Shown: positions 21,692 through 34,522, counted from the stretch's first letter. The stretch: 64,000 nt of DNA from Ciborinia camelliae (GCA_025890175.1 JANPYM010000002.1:308062-372061), one strand, 5' to 3'. Notes: generated by a model from the sequence alone, not told the origin. A program made the numbers and translations.

Positions 21692-23951
21692 TTACAACTT
21701 CGCACCCTTAGTTCTCCTCGCCTCTTTCTCTTTATCCCTCAACAATCGCCTCAAAATTTTCCCACTCGGACTCTTAGGAATAACATCAATAAACTCCACT
21801 CCCCCCTTCAACCACTTATGTCTTGCCTTATGACTCTCGACCCACTTACTAATCTCTCTTTTCACCAGCGCATCATTTTCTTCTACACCTACCGATGAAG
21901 ATTTAACCACATAAGCTTTAGGGATTTCGCCAGCTGCGTCGTCGGGAATGGGGATTACGGCGCAATCAGCGACGGAGGGATGAGCTAGGAGATGAGCTTC
22001 CAGCTCTGCGGGTGCAACTTGGAGACCCTGGTGGATGTTTGGTAAGAATTGGATTGGTTCTGTGGTGGAGAAATAACCTTAGGGGAGGAACGTACCTTGA
22101 CCTTAATAAGTTCCTTGATTCGATCAACAATGAAAACATGTTCATTCCCCGATGGACCGATGCGAATTTCAGCTTCATCCCCCGTACGCATCCATCTACC
22201 ATTTCCATCTGTATCCGCGATAAAGGTTTCCTTATTGGCCTTTTCATTATTGAGATATCCTAAAACTACCGATTTTGACTGCACTACCAATTCACCGGGT
22301 TGATTAAAGCCAGTGACTTCGACGCCTTCTGGGTTGATTAGTTTTGCGCGGAATCCTGGGAGGAGTGAGCCACAGGATCCAAGCCAGATGTCTTTTATGG
22401 AAGACATGCAAACCACGGTTGATGTTTCGGTTAGACCTAGGAGATATGTTAGACATTATTGTGGTAGATTTTGGACGCGAGGGAATTCTACCATAGCCTT
22501 GACGGATTGCCCATTTGGGATAAATGGTTTGCAAAGTTTCTGCTGTTTCGGTGCCTAGAGGCGCTGCTCCAGTAAAAAGGCCTCGAACGGAACTGATATC
22601 GAATTTCGAGCATACGGATTGATTATTCACCATTTGAATGATGATTGGGGGGACCTGATGATAATGAGCTTGAGAGACATGCACATTCTATGAATAGGGG
22701 CCAACTTACTACATAAAGACCCTGGATTTTGTAGGTTTGAATACTATTCAGGAATGATTGAAGTTCAAATTTTGGAAGAATAATTACTTCATCACCCCGG
22801 TAAGTTGTCCCTTGAGCTACGACGACTAAACCATAGATATGGCTTAGAGGAAGAAGGCCTAGTCCTACTTCTGTCTCTACTTCCCATTCATCTCTGACAT
22901 TTTGATCATACGTTTTCAATTGGAGGACGTTTGTCATGACATTTTGGTGACTGATCATGACTCCTTTCTGATAATTTTGTCAGCTCCCTCCATTCAATTG
23001 GCAATTGTGGTTTCCAACATCAATCTTAGAGATACCTCATTGGATGTAAGGGAGAATACTTACAGGTAAACCTGAAGTTCCACTAGAATAACATAAATAT
23101 GCAGTCTGTCGAGCCGCCTGTCCCTTCTCAAATCTCAATGGCTCCAATTTCGGCAGCTTTTCCCCCACCGCAATCAAATCATCTACAGTTTTGAATGGTA
23201 CCTTCTTGTCCCCAGTCAAAACCTTGGGCATATCCAGAATATATATCCTGTCATTTTTGATCCCAGCTCCCTTCGCAGCTTGGAGAGCAGTCTCGAGTAA
23301 AGGAATACACTAATCCTCGGATTAGTGCCTTGGTTCAAATTCTTATTGACATCGGAAACTCTTACTGTGAAAAGTGCTTTGGATCCGGAAGACTTCAGTT
23401 GAAATTCCAACTCCGCGGCAGAGTATTGAGCATTTGCAGGTGAAACCACTCCACCCAATTCATGAACAGCATAGGCCAATGTCATAAAATCAATCTAAGA
23501 AATCATCAGTCACAAATTTGTTTGCACGTTTGAGCAAATCGTCATACATACAGTATTGACTGAGAATATCCCCATCACTTTATCCCATTCTGTACCGATA
23601 TTTGGCTGCCATCCCAACTCATTTGATAGAGCTCTTGATAGATGATCAACCCTTCGAACCTGTTCCGAAAGCGTGTATGTTTTCCCCGAAATTCCACATG
23701 TGAAGGGATTGCGAGATGATTGGAAGGGCTGTCTGCCGTGTTTCTCATTCAGCATGAACTGACTGATTGGTATATCATCCGGTATATCTGTTTACGCGCA
23801 TGGTTAGTTAGTTAACCTATATAATTTCGGGAAGGAAAAGTAATGGAATGGAATGTCATGTCATGTCCTCAGTTCAAGAATTGGTGTTTTTGTGATACAT
23901 GTACATACGCAATGGGGTATTCGGAAGCCATGATGGAGGTGTAAAAATCAT
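21692..23951 (-). CDS. 4-coumarate-CoA ligase-like acyl-CoA synthetase, peroxisomal
   Basis: Eight exons join in phase: 23951-23909, 23787-23552, 23494-23366, 23309-23064, 22967-22710, 22654-22492, 22436-22096 and 22027-21692, about 583 residues. The ATP/AMP-binding motif is YSSGTSGLPKGV, made across an intron. It is followed by LLPLSHIYGL, LFTGAAPLG, GYGLTE, the adenylation signature WMRTGD, DRIKELIKVKG and the catalytic lysine motif PKSPSGKILRR. These place it in the ANL superfamily, 4CL/luciferase branch, which activates carboxylic acids to acyl-CoA. The last three residues AKL match the PTS1 signal, so it likely works in peroxisomes, for example on phenylpropanoid, fatty or keto acids. 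The start MIFTPPSWLPNTPL in exon 1 was chosen because the phase matches exon 2 and fungal homologues begin similarly. Confidence 0.9.
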
Positions 23952-24480
23952 GATGTTGAGTTTGTGATATGGCAAGCTCTCGGATGCTGTTTCCAGCTTA
24001 AAGCATGGATGTTTGTGTCGTAGCCTCACAGTAGGTACAGTAAAATAACCTTGGGTTAAGAAATCAGGGGTTCTTGCAGATGGATAAATCAGAAATCTGT
24101 ATACGGTATGTGAATTGAGGTTGTAAGAATTGACAAAATGACTGACTGGGTATAAGAGCTGAGCTGCTGTAGGAGAGAAATTCAATTCATAATTGCTAGA
24201 GATTGGATGTGCTTGGTCTTAATGATTTGTTGGAATCAACAGTGTCACAGACACCCGGCTATTACTATTTCTACCTATTTCTACCTATTTCTATTTCTAT
24301 TTCTAATTAAATGCGGGGTTCAGGATTCGCCTTGAGTATGGATAATATGGGGTAGTACGGGGTACAGTAGCTCCACGGGTATCCATCTGACATGAAGCCG
24401 AGGCTCCTTGAGTGGACAGATCTATATGTACCTAAAATGTCATTCTCGTATTACATCAGTTAACTTAATCGTTGGCAAGG

Positions 24481-24900
24481 AATATGAAATTCGTTAAAAT
24501 ATGTTTTATAGAATATTTACTTTTTTTCGCCAACCCCTACGGGGTTGATACTAGCAAAATATCTCGATTAGCAAAATATCGCACACTAAAAATAGGTTCA
24601 ATTTTGAAATCTTAAAATTCAAAAAATCAATACAATATTATAATTTTCAATATATTATTATTTTATTATAACAATATTTAAAATAATTTATATTATATAA
24701 AATTATTAATTCAAAGCTAAATTTTCATTTGACTTTATCAAATTTTTTATAAATAATCTATATAAAAAGTTATAACTAATATTAAAAACGCAACATCTTA
24801 CTAGTCGCAATATTTTAATCGTACCAACCCCTTCGAGAATTGACGGGAAAATAAAAAAAACAAAAATCTATACTTAATATAAAATCACTATTCACCGCCA
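24481..24900. repeat. AT-rich islet with hairpin at left end, possible decayed element
   Basis: A sharply AT-rich block in ordinary DNA. At its left edge is a perfect hairpin (24531-24547: CAACCCC, loop TAC, GGGGTTG). At its right edge CCAACCCCTTCG recurs (24826-24837). Next to these ends are related stretches in inverted order (TACTAGCAAAATATC at left, ACTAGTCGCAATATT at right). It may be a small RIP-mutated mobile element, but no transposase is visible. Confidence 0.4.
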
Positions 24901-27087
24901 ACGATTATATCAACTCTTTTGTACATTAGCTATTATTTTCAAAGCCATCCATATCATGCCAGTGAGCTTGGGGTTTTAGCTTGGTTACACTGTAGTATTT
25001 ATATCTTCATCTTATCCTTGACTTTTTCCCTCTTCATTCAATCATGTCGGAACTTCCAGTTGGTATGGGTATGGTTAGGTTACTAGGCGGTTTTTTCGGG
25101 GGTGGAATACCTACATAGTATGACCTCGAGAGATAAGTTAAGTTTCTTCACACCAAAAATAGCTTAACTCGGATAACCTGGAATTTTACAATGTGAAGGT
25201 CCTAGAGATTATGGTTAGTGCGATGATCTACGGATTCTAATAAAAATAGGGTTAGGTTACCTAGATGGTTGTCCAAGGAAATCTTTCTTCCGTTTGATTG
25301 AATCAAGAATACTGATATGGCCAGCACCAGAGGGAAGGTGCGAAAAGATACAACTCTCAAGTACCAGTATGTTGCTTAACATGCTTGGAGCGCTTGTTTA
25401 CATTGCTTCAGTTTGTTAATCGGAAGCTTTGTTTGATCTTTTTATTTTTTTCTAGGTTGTTGATCCCTTACTAGAAGATAAAAGGGCTGGTCCAAGAAAA
25501 TATACCGGTACTTACAGTAGTAGATGAAGGCCCTGGATTAGTCGGTTATGTCAGGGGAGCGACCTGACCTGTCAGGGAAGCAACCCTGCCATAAAAAGAA
25601 AACCACCATACTCAGGAGCAAACTCCAATAATTCAATCATCCTAACTACAAGCACCAGACAATATGTTCAACCATATTCTTCTGCAGAAACAATGAAGTA
25701 AGATAGCAGAGGCAGACAACCCAATAGTCCTCTACAGCCATAATATAGAGAATAACAAAGTATCAGGTCTAAAGGCAAGATATCAGAATGCGGTGTTCTG
25801 GGCAGGATGATTTTCATGATGTTTGGAGTTCTGACAAACAGAATATAAGCACACTTTTATCCAAGAATTGTATTTTGCATAGCAATTCCTCTGATATAGA
25901 GGGAAGCTTGATGGTTTGTATACCATGATAGGTACCTATTCATGGTGTGTTCAAACATGTTGTAGGGGATGGTATTTTTGGTTTGCCAGATGGAAACTGT
26001 CCAGCTAGATATGTTCTGAGGTCAAACATGGATGTCTGTCAGATGTGATTTGTCTCATCCATCGATGATTTAAGAATGAGTCAAGTGCCAGACAGATGAT
26101 ATATCTTGAAGTAATATCCCGGAATATTCTTCTTAACAGTTATTTTTGGTTTCCTGTTCAGCTGGGGAAGAGTCTTGAGGAACCTATCTGGAGATAAAAC
26201 ATCAAGAAACTTATCTGTAACACAGGAAATATTGTCCTAGATATGGAACTCGACTAGTATCCAGGATGGATATGGGGAAGGTATTAAGATTGGCCTTTTG
26301 TATCATTCCTCTATTCAGGCCCTCAGTATCCAGAAGAAGCAGTGGTTTCTATCTGCACTACTAAATGAATGATCAAGGTATCACCTCAAGCTTCATATTT
26401 CACCAAAAGTATCAAATGCTGTTATATTTCCCCCTTGACTTGGTGTAAAGATAAATCAATTCAAGACTGTAATGAAAGAAAAATAATTTTGGGGATAACT
26501 GATTGGACATAGTTGTTTGAGTCTGTCTTTCCTTTCATACTTTTTTACTCTCTCTACTACCTACCTAGGTAGTAAAAGTTGATGAGAAGTTCAAACAGGG
26601 CCTATTGAGGTTGAGTAGTAACTTTTTCACCTTTGATCGATCCATCTTAGGTTCCTATCTTCACATATTGAGGGATTTAAAGTCGGGATAAATCTCTGAA
26701 CAGCACGTGGCACGGCACGTATCTGTTGCCGAAACTTCAACTCCTACCCATGGACATCATTTTCAATACAAGTGAATTTGGTAAGTGGTGATTACTGATC
26801 ATTGTCGATGAGGCAGATTTTACTGTTGGGAATTAATTGTTAGTTAGATCGAACAATGACAGTAATGGTAGTAGTGGCAGCAAAAATTTAAGAACTTCAG
26901 ATAACTTTCTAGTTATGATTGAGAGTTTGAAGTGGGAATTTATATATATATTCTTGGCTACAATATGGGTTCTAGTCAGTTTGGTTGTTGGTTGTGGTTG
27001 TTGGCAGTGATATGGATGGAGTAATTACAAGGGGAGATTAGGGGAGATTTTGGAAAAGTCTGAATAGTGTCATGGAAAAGTTCACTT

Positions 27088-27118
27088 TCACCTTTACCTT
27101 TACCTTTACCTTTACCTT
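27088..27118. repeat. CTTTAC hexanucleotide repeat
   Basis: About five CTTTAC units in an otherwise pyrimidine-rich leader region. Confidence 0.8.
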
Positions 27119-27746
27119 CACTTTCGGTTTTGGTTTTCTTTATCATTTCTAGTGACCGAATGTTTTATAACTTGTAAGTTCATTTTGGACAAGCAATCAT
27201 CTCGGATTCTGTGTGATAAATTTCTTCATGGGGGTGAGGTCGGTGATACTCACTTCATCAACCCCCTTCATATCAACATCCTCACATCTTCAACTTTAAC
27301 ATTTCAACAACATGGCGTGATTTGTGACTTTATATATATACATATACCTATATTCAATTGTCAACTTCTTGATTGGGTAATTCACCTGTATAGTTCGATC
27401 TCCCTTCCTCTCACTCTTGTTTCCCCTCTTGTTCTTCCCTCAATTGAGGGGAGAGAAGGGCTCAGTTAAAGAACATTCGATTAAATTCTGAGTCCGAGGC
27501 CTGTAAGAGGGGAAAACTGTAATTCACCCATCGATCATCTTTTGACTTGGCAGTTTGAATTGCCGATCTCTCCCCATTTCTCCGATTGAGGACCTATTAT
27601 CTTTTGAGAAGAGAGACCGAGGGGTGAATCTTTGAGGACGTCACACCTTTGAGGAAGTCACGCTAGTAGTCACACTAGCCCCCTTCGAGGAGACTTCCTT
27701 CCTTCCTGGGGATACTTAAGAGTTCAACTTTCCGTCTCTCTGACTT

Positions 27747-27840
27747 GATTCTTCTTTCCTTCTACAACCTCTCTTTACCTACTTATTCTTCAATTATTAC
27801 AACCGCCGTTCGTTCTTTCTTCTTTCTTCTTTAACTTATC
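27747..27840 (+). promoter_or_regulatory. CT-rich leader tract of the AlkB-like gene
   Basis: A pyrimidine-rich tract with repeated TTCTTTC and CTTCTTT ends about 100 bp before the ATG at 27945. Such tracts often mark transcription starts of well-expressed fungal genes; the assignment here is inference. Confidence 0.4.
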
Positions 27841-27944
27841 TTAGAATTCTTTTCTACTTCAAGGTATTGCTCAGATACCTTTGTATTCAGCAATTATCCA
27901 TACTTAACAGACCTATCTAATAGACTTCTTGTGACCTGTTCATA

Positions 27945-30900
27945 ATGATTTCTCTCAAACGTCGTCAACAACAAGATAATGCCAGTCTGTCGGACAGTTC
28001 GGCCACTGACAGTCAGCGTCCATCAACCCCAGAATCAATGACTTCTATGTCATCTGTTTCTTCAATTAATGAGGTAAGATCGAGAAAGCTCCTTCCCAAA
28101 ACTCCTTCCCATATCCTCGATCTAAGCACACTTGATACCCCACTTCCCCCGCACTTCGAATTGATTTTCTTCCGAGGTGTTTGTCTCAAAGATTATCATT
28201 TCCTTTTCTTGCAATTAAGTTACTCTACATGTCATAAATCATCACTTCCCTCATTGTACATGGCCCTTTCCTTGTTGAGGAGCTGAAGCACAATCACTTG
28301 ACCAAAATACCCCCCTTTATGTTATGAGCACATCTTTTCCTCTCACAATGGTGTGGTTAATGCTGACTTTTGAATTTTGAAGAGTTTTGGTGTCTTCATG
28401 AACCAAGGCTATTACATGCAGAATGAGAACGGTGCTTGGTCTGATATCAGCCGTTCGATTCTACCACCTAGCCCACTCGATACCCCATCTCCTCCTGCGT
28501 TTCCACCACTTAGTCCATCAGACAGTTCATCCCCTCCCCCTGTCACTCTAAAAGTCTCTCCACCTCGCAGATTTACCCGGAGCACTCGAAATGTGGCTCA
28601 ACAACCCACAATGGACCAATTCTTCACAAGAGCCCAAAAGCCAGTCATCCCCGCCAAGCGCAAGGCTGAAGTAAGCAGTGATGAGGAGTTCCTGCCACAT
28701 GTCGCTCAAGATTCATTGACACCTCCTCACAAGAAGGCTACAACTGCATCCACTCGAAAGCCTCGTCAACCAACCGCTTCCAGATCTCGAAAGTCAACTA
28801 CCAAGGTCAAGGAGCCACTACCTTCCCTTGAAAATGCAACTCTCCACAAGCCAGAAGCTTGGGGTCAGCCTGAGGTATGGGCCGATAAGCGTCAACAACT
28901 TTGTTCTGCACTTCCTTATTATAAAGGATATGAATCCGCTGCCTATCGAACTAACCTCATTGTTGCTGGCTTTCTTGCTAACCAAGGAGTTGGTGCTCGT
29001 GATGTCTTCACCGAAGATATCTACATTTCTAAAGTGTAAGATTCTCTAGCTCCTATGATGACCCATTCTTGCTGATAATCATGTGAATAGTGGTGGTGGC
29101 AAGGAAAAGGGCGAAGATGGTGAAACCAAACAGGTTAAGGACCAGGACTATAGCTCGATTGCAATTTCTTTTCAACGTACCATGGCTGCCAAGCTGCCTG
29201 TTGCATTGATTGCTGGTAAGTATTGATATGAACACACATGACTTGCTTCCCCATACTGATAAATTTATAGGTCAGCGCAACCACCTCTCCCCTGTCAAGC
29301 TCATTCACCATTTCAATGTCCTTGATTTCTTCCATATCACTGATGTCTGGTGTGAGCTTGAGAATGGCCTTAAGGTCTGGAAGGTACGAATGGAGAAGAT
29401 TGACCTTACAAAGCGATCTTGGTGGTCTACAATTGACTCTATCGCCCATCTTTCTCAAGATTATGATGGTGTGAAGACCATCATCCAGATGTGTGATGCC
29501 TGCAACACTTCATGCAAGACCATCCACACCCAAGGCTGGACTTGCCGCAATCCGCAATGTAAATCATTTTACAAGTTTGATCATGAAGTTGACATCAATG
29601 ATCTTAACTATTGCGAGGATTTCCTTCAAGAGAGAACTCGGTACACTGGCGCTACCCCTCCACCTTTACGTCCTGAGCCGGTCACTTATGCGGACTTGGT
29701 TGGTGAAGATGCCTTTGGTGTTGAAGAACGATGCAAGCAAGGTATTGTTTGTCCAAAGTGCCATTGCTGTATCCGTCGTTTGGAATGGCGTCAGTGGACT
29801 TGCGAGAACAAGGGCTGTGATTTCACTCACACCGTCACACAAATCCCAGTTCCAATTACGAAAGTCCTCTCAGCTAGTGATGTCATCACTGACCATAGTC
29901 CATTGCAACTTATCCATGAATCTGTTGGTGTTAACCAAAAGCCCATTGGACTCTATGATGTCTATGAGCTCAAGATCCCTGGTGAAACAACCCCAGCTGG
30001 CTGGATTCAAGTTTTCCGTTCCAATGGTCTTATCAACCGTCAGCCTGGTGGACCAAATGACCTCTTCCAAGAAATGCAGAAGGATGACTTCAGACTTCGC
30101 AGAGGCCCTGCTAGACACCCTGGTCGTAAGTTCCTTTCACCACTCTCCCTCACATTGTTATTTTTTCTAACATTTGGCAGTTCCAATGGAGATCGTTACA
30201 GCACATTTTGCATCCAATTGGGTAAGTTCTTCCTTGTCTTTGGAAGTTTTTCATTGCTAACTCATTACTTTAGGGTGCTCCATACAAATTCTTGGTTGCT
30301 CATGAAGCCAATTCCTTCCAAGATGCCCCAGCACCCATCCTTAAGGCTATGCAACGAATGACATGGGCTGGACGACAAGCATTTGCAGGAAAAGATGATG
30401 CCAAGTTCACCCCTTTCAACGAAGTCTTGTGCCTTGGATACTTTGAGAGCATGCACATTGGTGTATGTTCCTTGTTCTTTTCTTGTTTTAACTGACTTGC
30501 TGACTCACGATAGTATCATGATGATGGAGAAGACACTCTTGGTGAAACTGTTGCTACATTGTCATTGGGAGCTTCCTCAACAATGTCCTTCAGACCAAAG
30601 AATAAGAGTCAGATCGGTGGCGTACTCAAATCTAACAAGGGTTCCAAGGTCTCGAAGAAAGACTACGTTAGAGTTACTCTAAATCATGGGGATATCATTG
30701 TTATGCATGGATCCGGAATTCATAAGTATTATGAAGTAAGCAAACTCCCTTAATCCTCACATACCTTATGATACTAACCATTTTAATTAGCACGCTGTCA
30801 CACCTCATGGACTCTTGCGATTTGCTCTCACTTGTCGTTACGTCAAGCCTGAGCTACTCAGTCCTCAAGATCGTGTTCTTTGTGAACAAAAGAGTGCTCT

Positions 30901-31081
30901 TCCTGCCAACTTTGACGATTATGCTTATGATGGCGATGTTGGTGCAGGTGAAGAGCGTCCAACTACCGAAGGCGATGATGAGTTCACCAAGCTCAAGAAG
31001 TACATCATTGCGAAGAAATTGTCCGGTGAGCTCAGTCGAGCTGAATGTGCAGAGTTGCATGAGATCATTCGACGAAAATAA
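27945..31081 (+). CDS. AlkB-like 2OG-Fe(II) dioxygenase with PIP box and zinc-ribbon-like modules
   Basis: Eight exons join in phase: 27945-28073, 28383-29035, 29091-29215, 29271-30125, 30181-30221, 30274-30462, 30514-30735 and 30791-31081, about 834 residues. The C-terminal catalytic core shows the AlkB signature: HxD iron ligands (H666, D668 in YHDDGED), LSLGASSTMSFRP, distal H739 in EHAV, and the R-x5-R 2-oxoglutarate motif RFALTCR (R748, R754). The N-terminal 200 residues are disordered and Ser/Pro-rich, with a PIP-box match QPTMDQFF (residues 117-124) followed by basic, AT-hook-like or NLS-like stretches. Two cysteine modules (CDAC to CRNPQC from C377, and CPKC to CENKGC from C463) look like zinc ribbons. 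It is predicted to act in the nucleus on alkylated or modified DNA near PCNA. Activity and substrate are not shown. Known AlkB homologues are usually shorter. Confidence 0.85.
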
Positions 31082-31437
31082 GCATGTCGCAACAACTCTT
31101 GCTTTATCTTGCTTTATTTTACTATCTACATACCTACATTATTGCGATATTGCTTTCAAGGGTTATGATTTCACGAATTGATGATATTAAGATACCATAA
31201 GGAAGGATACTACTACTGGGATATAACATACGAACATATTTATTTGCAGGGCTCTTCCGATCTCATTCTATTTGGGATTCTTTTTACGAGCTCTGGGTGC
31301 TTACAATGGGAAATACAATGGGAAATACAATGGGAAATATACAATACATTAAGGAAGTACGATACACATATGTAAATAGCTTTTAACCACTCAATGAAAT
31401 CCATCGTACATTGCAACACTTGTTCTTCTATCTTGAT

Positions 31438-31530
31438 TGTGATTCTTGCTTGTGATTTTGTTGGTGATTTTGTTGGTGATTCTATTGGTGATTCTGTTTG
31501 TGATTCGGTTTGTGATTCGGTTTGTGATGT
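31438..31530. repeat. 12-bp minisatellite (TGGTGATTTTGT)
   Basis: About seven imperfect 12-bp units (GATTTTGTTGGT, GATTCTATTGGT, GATTCGGTTTGT). The open plus-strand frame (VGDFVGDS, VCDSVCD) is a repeat artefact. Confidence 0.8.
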
Positions 31531-31587
31531 TGCGAAAGCAAGTGCTTGCTTGCTTGCTTGTGACTTCTTTATTGATATATAAATAAA

Positions 31588-31720
31588 TAGGTAGATAGGT
31601 AGGTAAATAGATAGATAAGTAAATAGATAGGTAGATAGATAGGTAGATAGGTAAGTAAATAGGTAGGTAGGTAGGTAGGTAGGTAGGTAGGTAGGTAGAT
31701 AGGTAGGTAGGTGGATAGAT
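31588..31720. repeat. TAGG/TAGA microsatellite
   Basis: Tetranucleotide tract of TAGG, TAGA and TAAA units, with an uninterrupted GGTA run near 31662-31696. Confidence 0.95.
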
Positions 31721-33166
31721 ATATTGAAAATTGAAATGAAGTCGGGGGGTGGGGAGGGGAGGGGAGGGGGTATGGGGTATGGGGTATGGATGGAAAGGGG
31801 GAAGGGGGGAAGGTTTTGAACGAGAAGGGGAGAGGGAAGGGGAGAAGGGGAGGAATGAGGAGGGGAAAGTTTTGTTATGATAATAGATTCATAGATTCAT
31901 GGATTGATGGGGTTCTGAGGGTTTTAAGGTACCTATTAACTTGCCAGTCAATATATATCGTCTGATACATCAAGATTTTAACGACCTCGAGCTAACCAAG
32001 TGAAATGAAGAGTTAAGATATCCGATAAGACTACCTAGTTTAGTTATAAGATATATATTGAAAAGCAGATCAGATCCAGACACTAGGTAGTAATTCAATC
32101 GTCAAAAATACTAATCTAATGCACTGTTATGACTAGGTATAGCATAACCATATTCCCAGATCCAAGGAAGTTTTCAATACCTGTCCTGATGTCTGCAATA
32201 TCTGCAAAATGCAGGGCGTGCGAATCAACAGACATCCATGCCAATTCCCACGAGGTGATTGATTGATACGTTCTGTGAAACTCGACATGATGGCGGGGAC
32301 CGGGGGGTTTCTCGGGGCGAAAACATGTTGGTAGGTTTTAATACCGTGGTTGGTATGGCCTCATTATATGATAATTCGTAGCTGGGTATTATCATAATAT
32401 CATCTCTTTTTCGAGATCGAGTATTTCAGAGTCGGCTGTGGGTCTCGGTTAAGGCTGGAAAAAGACACCTGTGGTCCTTCCTTCCTTCTTCTTTGGGAAG
32501 GGAATACATTAGATTTAGCTTGTGTATTACGCGACGGTTCAGTAATCAATAGTTCATACTACCTATCTATCGTCCAGTATCTCTCATTCCCAGTTTTATT
32601 TAATACCATCGGGCTTCTCATTGTCAATTACCTCAATCTGTAGCGATATCTAAGCTGAATGGTTTTTCTAGAATTGATTGTTTGTCATGATAGCAGCTTA
32701 ATGCATTCTACGGCTTGGTTTTAGTTGGTACTGCTGTAGCGATTTGTTGCTTGGGATGATTTATCGATGGAATTGCTAGTGTTTTGTTGGAGTTTCTTTT
32801 TGTACAAACTGTATATATATATATATATATTGTGAATCATGCAATGTATAACAGGATAATTCTGGAGGTGGAAGGAATATTGAAGAACTTGAAAGGAGTT
32901 CAATCTTTTGATTATTTGCGAGTTTTGAAAATACTTTTTCTCCAATCCATTAACTAATCGAAAACCACATTTTAGAAATGGATCCTATTCCTATTAGTTG
33001 ACCAAAATTCCGGGGTAATTCATGGCTGAGGAGTCATGGGCCGGATTTATTGATGAAGAGGCACATCTATAGATACAAACCATCAACCTTTATATTTGAA
33101 CACTCTTATTGAAAAGGGGAAAGCCTACTTCTTATTGAAAACAAATCTGCCGATACAGCGGCAAAG

Positions 33167-33199
33167 TGTTGCTATAAAATAGTTCTACATACACTAGCT
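33167..33199. repeat. 33-bp dispersed repeat, copy 1
   Basis: Matches 57528-57560 over 33 bp with one mismatch, in the same orientation. Core TATAAAATAGTTCTACATAC. The flanks do not obviously match. Confidence 0.7.
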
Positions 33200-34420
33200 C
33201 GATACAACAATACAATAAGTTCAATACAAAGTAAGGGTGAATAGGGCTTTCACCAGTGTTTATCGTAGTAATCATATGTTGTATCTCATCTAAACTCGCG
33301 TGATCTTGCAGTAAATGTCGATGAAATAAGGGCCTAGGATAACGGGGTTTCATTAGATAGTAATTAACTGGAATATTTGTCCTCATTAAATGGCTCATCC
33401 GCGACAGAGAAAATCTTTCCCATTGGGAAAATTATCCAGCAATCTCTTTTATAAGTATCCAATCTATTGTGATAAACGATTCTATATATACGAACTAGCT
33501 TAGTACTGATTGGTCATCGAGATCCTCATATAATCTCCCGATTCCAGAGAACTTGAGCTCAGTAGTCAGAATAATACAACGATGCATATATACACGTTTA
33601 ATACAAACTAAAGGTGAGAATTGAAGATCTTCAACTTTATCCTTCAAAAATCACATCCCCAAGTTCCCCATTTTGTAGACTTCATGATTGTGGAAAGAAA
33701 TTTGACTTGGAAGACTTGGAAAATTGGACTAAAAGTGAAGCCTTCAATGTGTTTAAGTGCATTAGCGCGAAGCTAGGTATCTAGATATAGCTCCAATGTT
33801 CCCCCCACATAAGCGAGCGCGCTAGGGCTACCTCCTTTTGGTATTGCCGGTAGCTCGAGAGTAGGCAAATGTGTCATTTCGCACACTATTGCGCACCTAC
33901 CACATCCAAAGGCTACCTTCACTGGTAAGATTTGCAGTAGAGATTAAGATTATATTATTTGTAAATCAGTGGTTCAATGAGTATTCACACACCACCAGAA
34001 TTCCGAAGTATGCAGAGACAGAAAACCAACACATTGAACTACATATTATGAATGGCCCAATGAACTATTAAATACAAGCTCCATACACCAAACCAAATGC
34101 ATATGTCACAATAAAATACCAATTACCACATCATCATCACTGAGGTTCCAAAACCATCAACCCGTCATCCTTGACAATATCTTCGACAAAGATCATGATG
34201 GCTCAAGACCTAATAAGTACTGGACCAAAGGAACTTCCAATTTTACCAGAAATACATACGACGCCATAAGATGATCACCACAGAATCATCATCAAAATAA
34301 CTCCGATTCCCCAAATCTCCGCACCAATGTGAGTAACAATCAATCCAAAGGAAACAAGAAAATTCTTCTTCCAGACCCAGCATGAAGCCAAGACCTCGAT
34401 GGAAAATAGTTTTCCCACGT

Positions 34421-34522
34421 CATCTGGAGGCAGTGTAATACCAGAGACATGGTTTTAGTTCCAAAACGTGATAATCACCTTGCCACACATCAAATGGAGG
34501 CAGTGTAATACCAGAGATATGG
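34421..34522. repeat. local direct duplication, 70-bp spacing
   Basis: The phrase GGAGGCAGTGTAATACCAGA plus flanking bases (CATCTGGAGG and CATCAAATGGAGG, GAGACATGG and GAGATATGG) occurs twice about 70 bp apart. Confidence 0.75.

Larger units (their letters stand above)
23952..27944. other. large intergenic region with an AT-rich islet
   Basis: About 4 kb without a convincing gene. It holds a TACCTATTTC repeat (24273-24306), the AT-rich islet at about 24481-24900 (listed separately), general noncoding DNA at 24900-27080, a CTACCTAGGTAG palindrome (26561-26572), a CTTTAC run (27088-27118), and the AlkB-like promoter. The short ORF at 27152-27469 has no recognisable domain. Confidence 0.5.
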
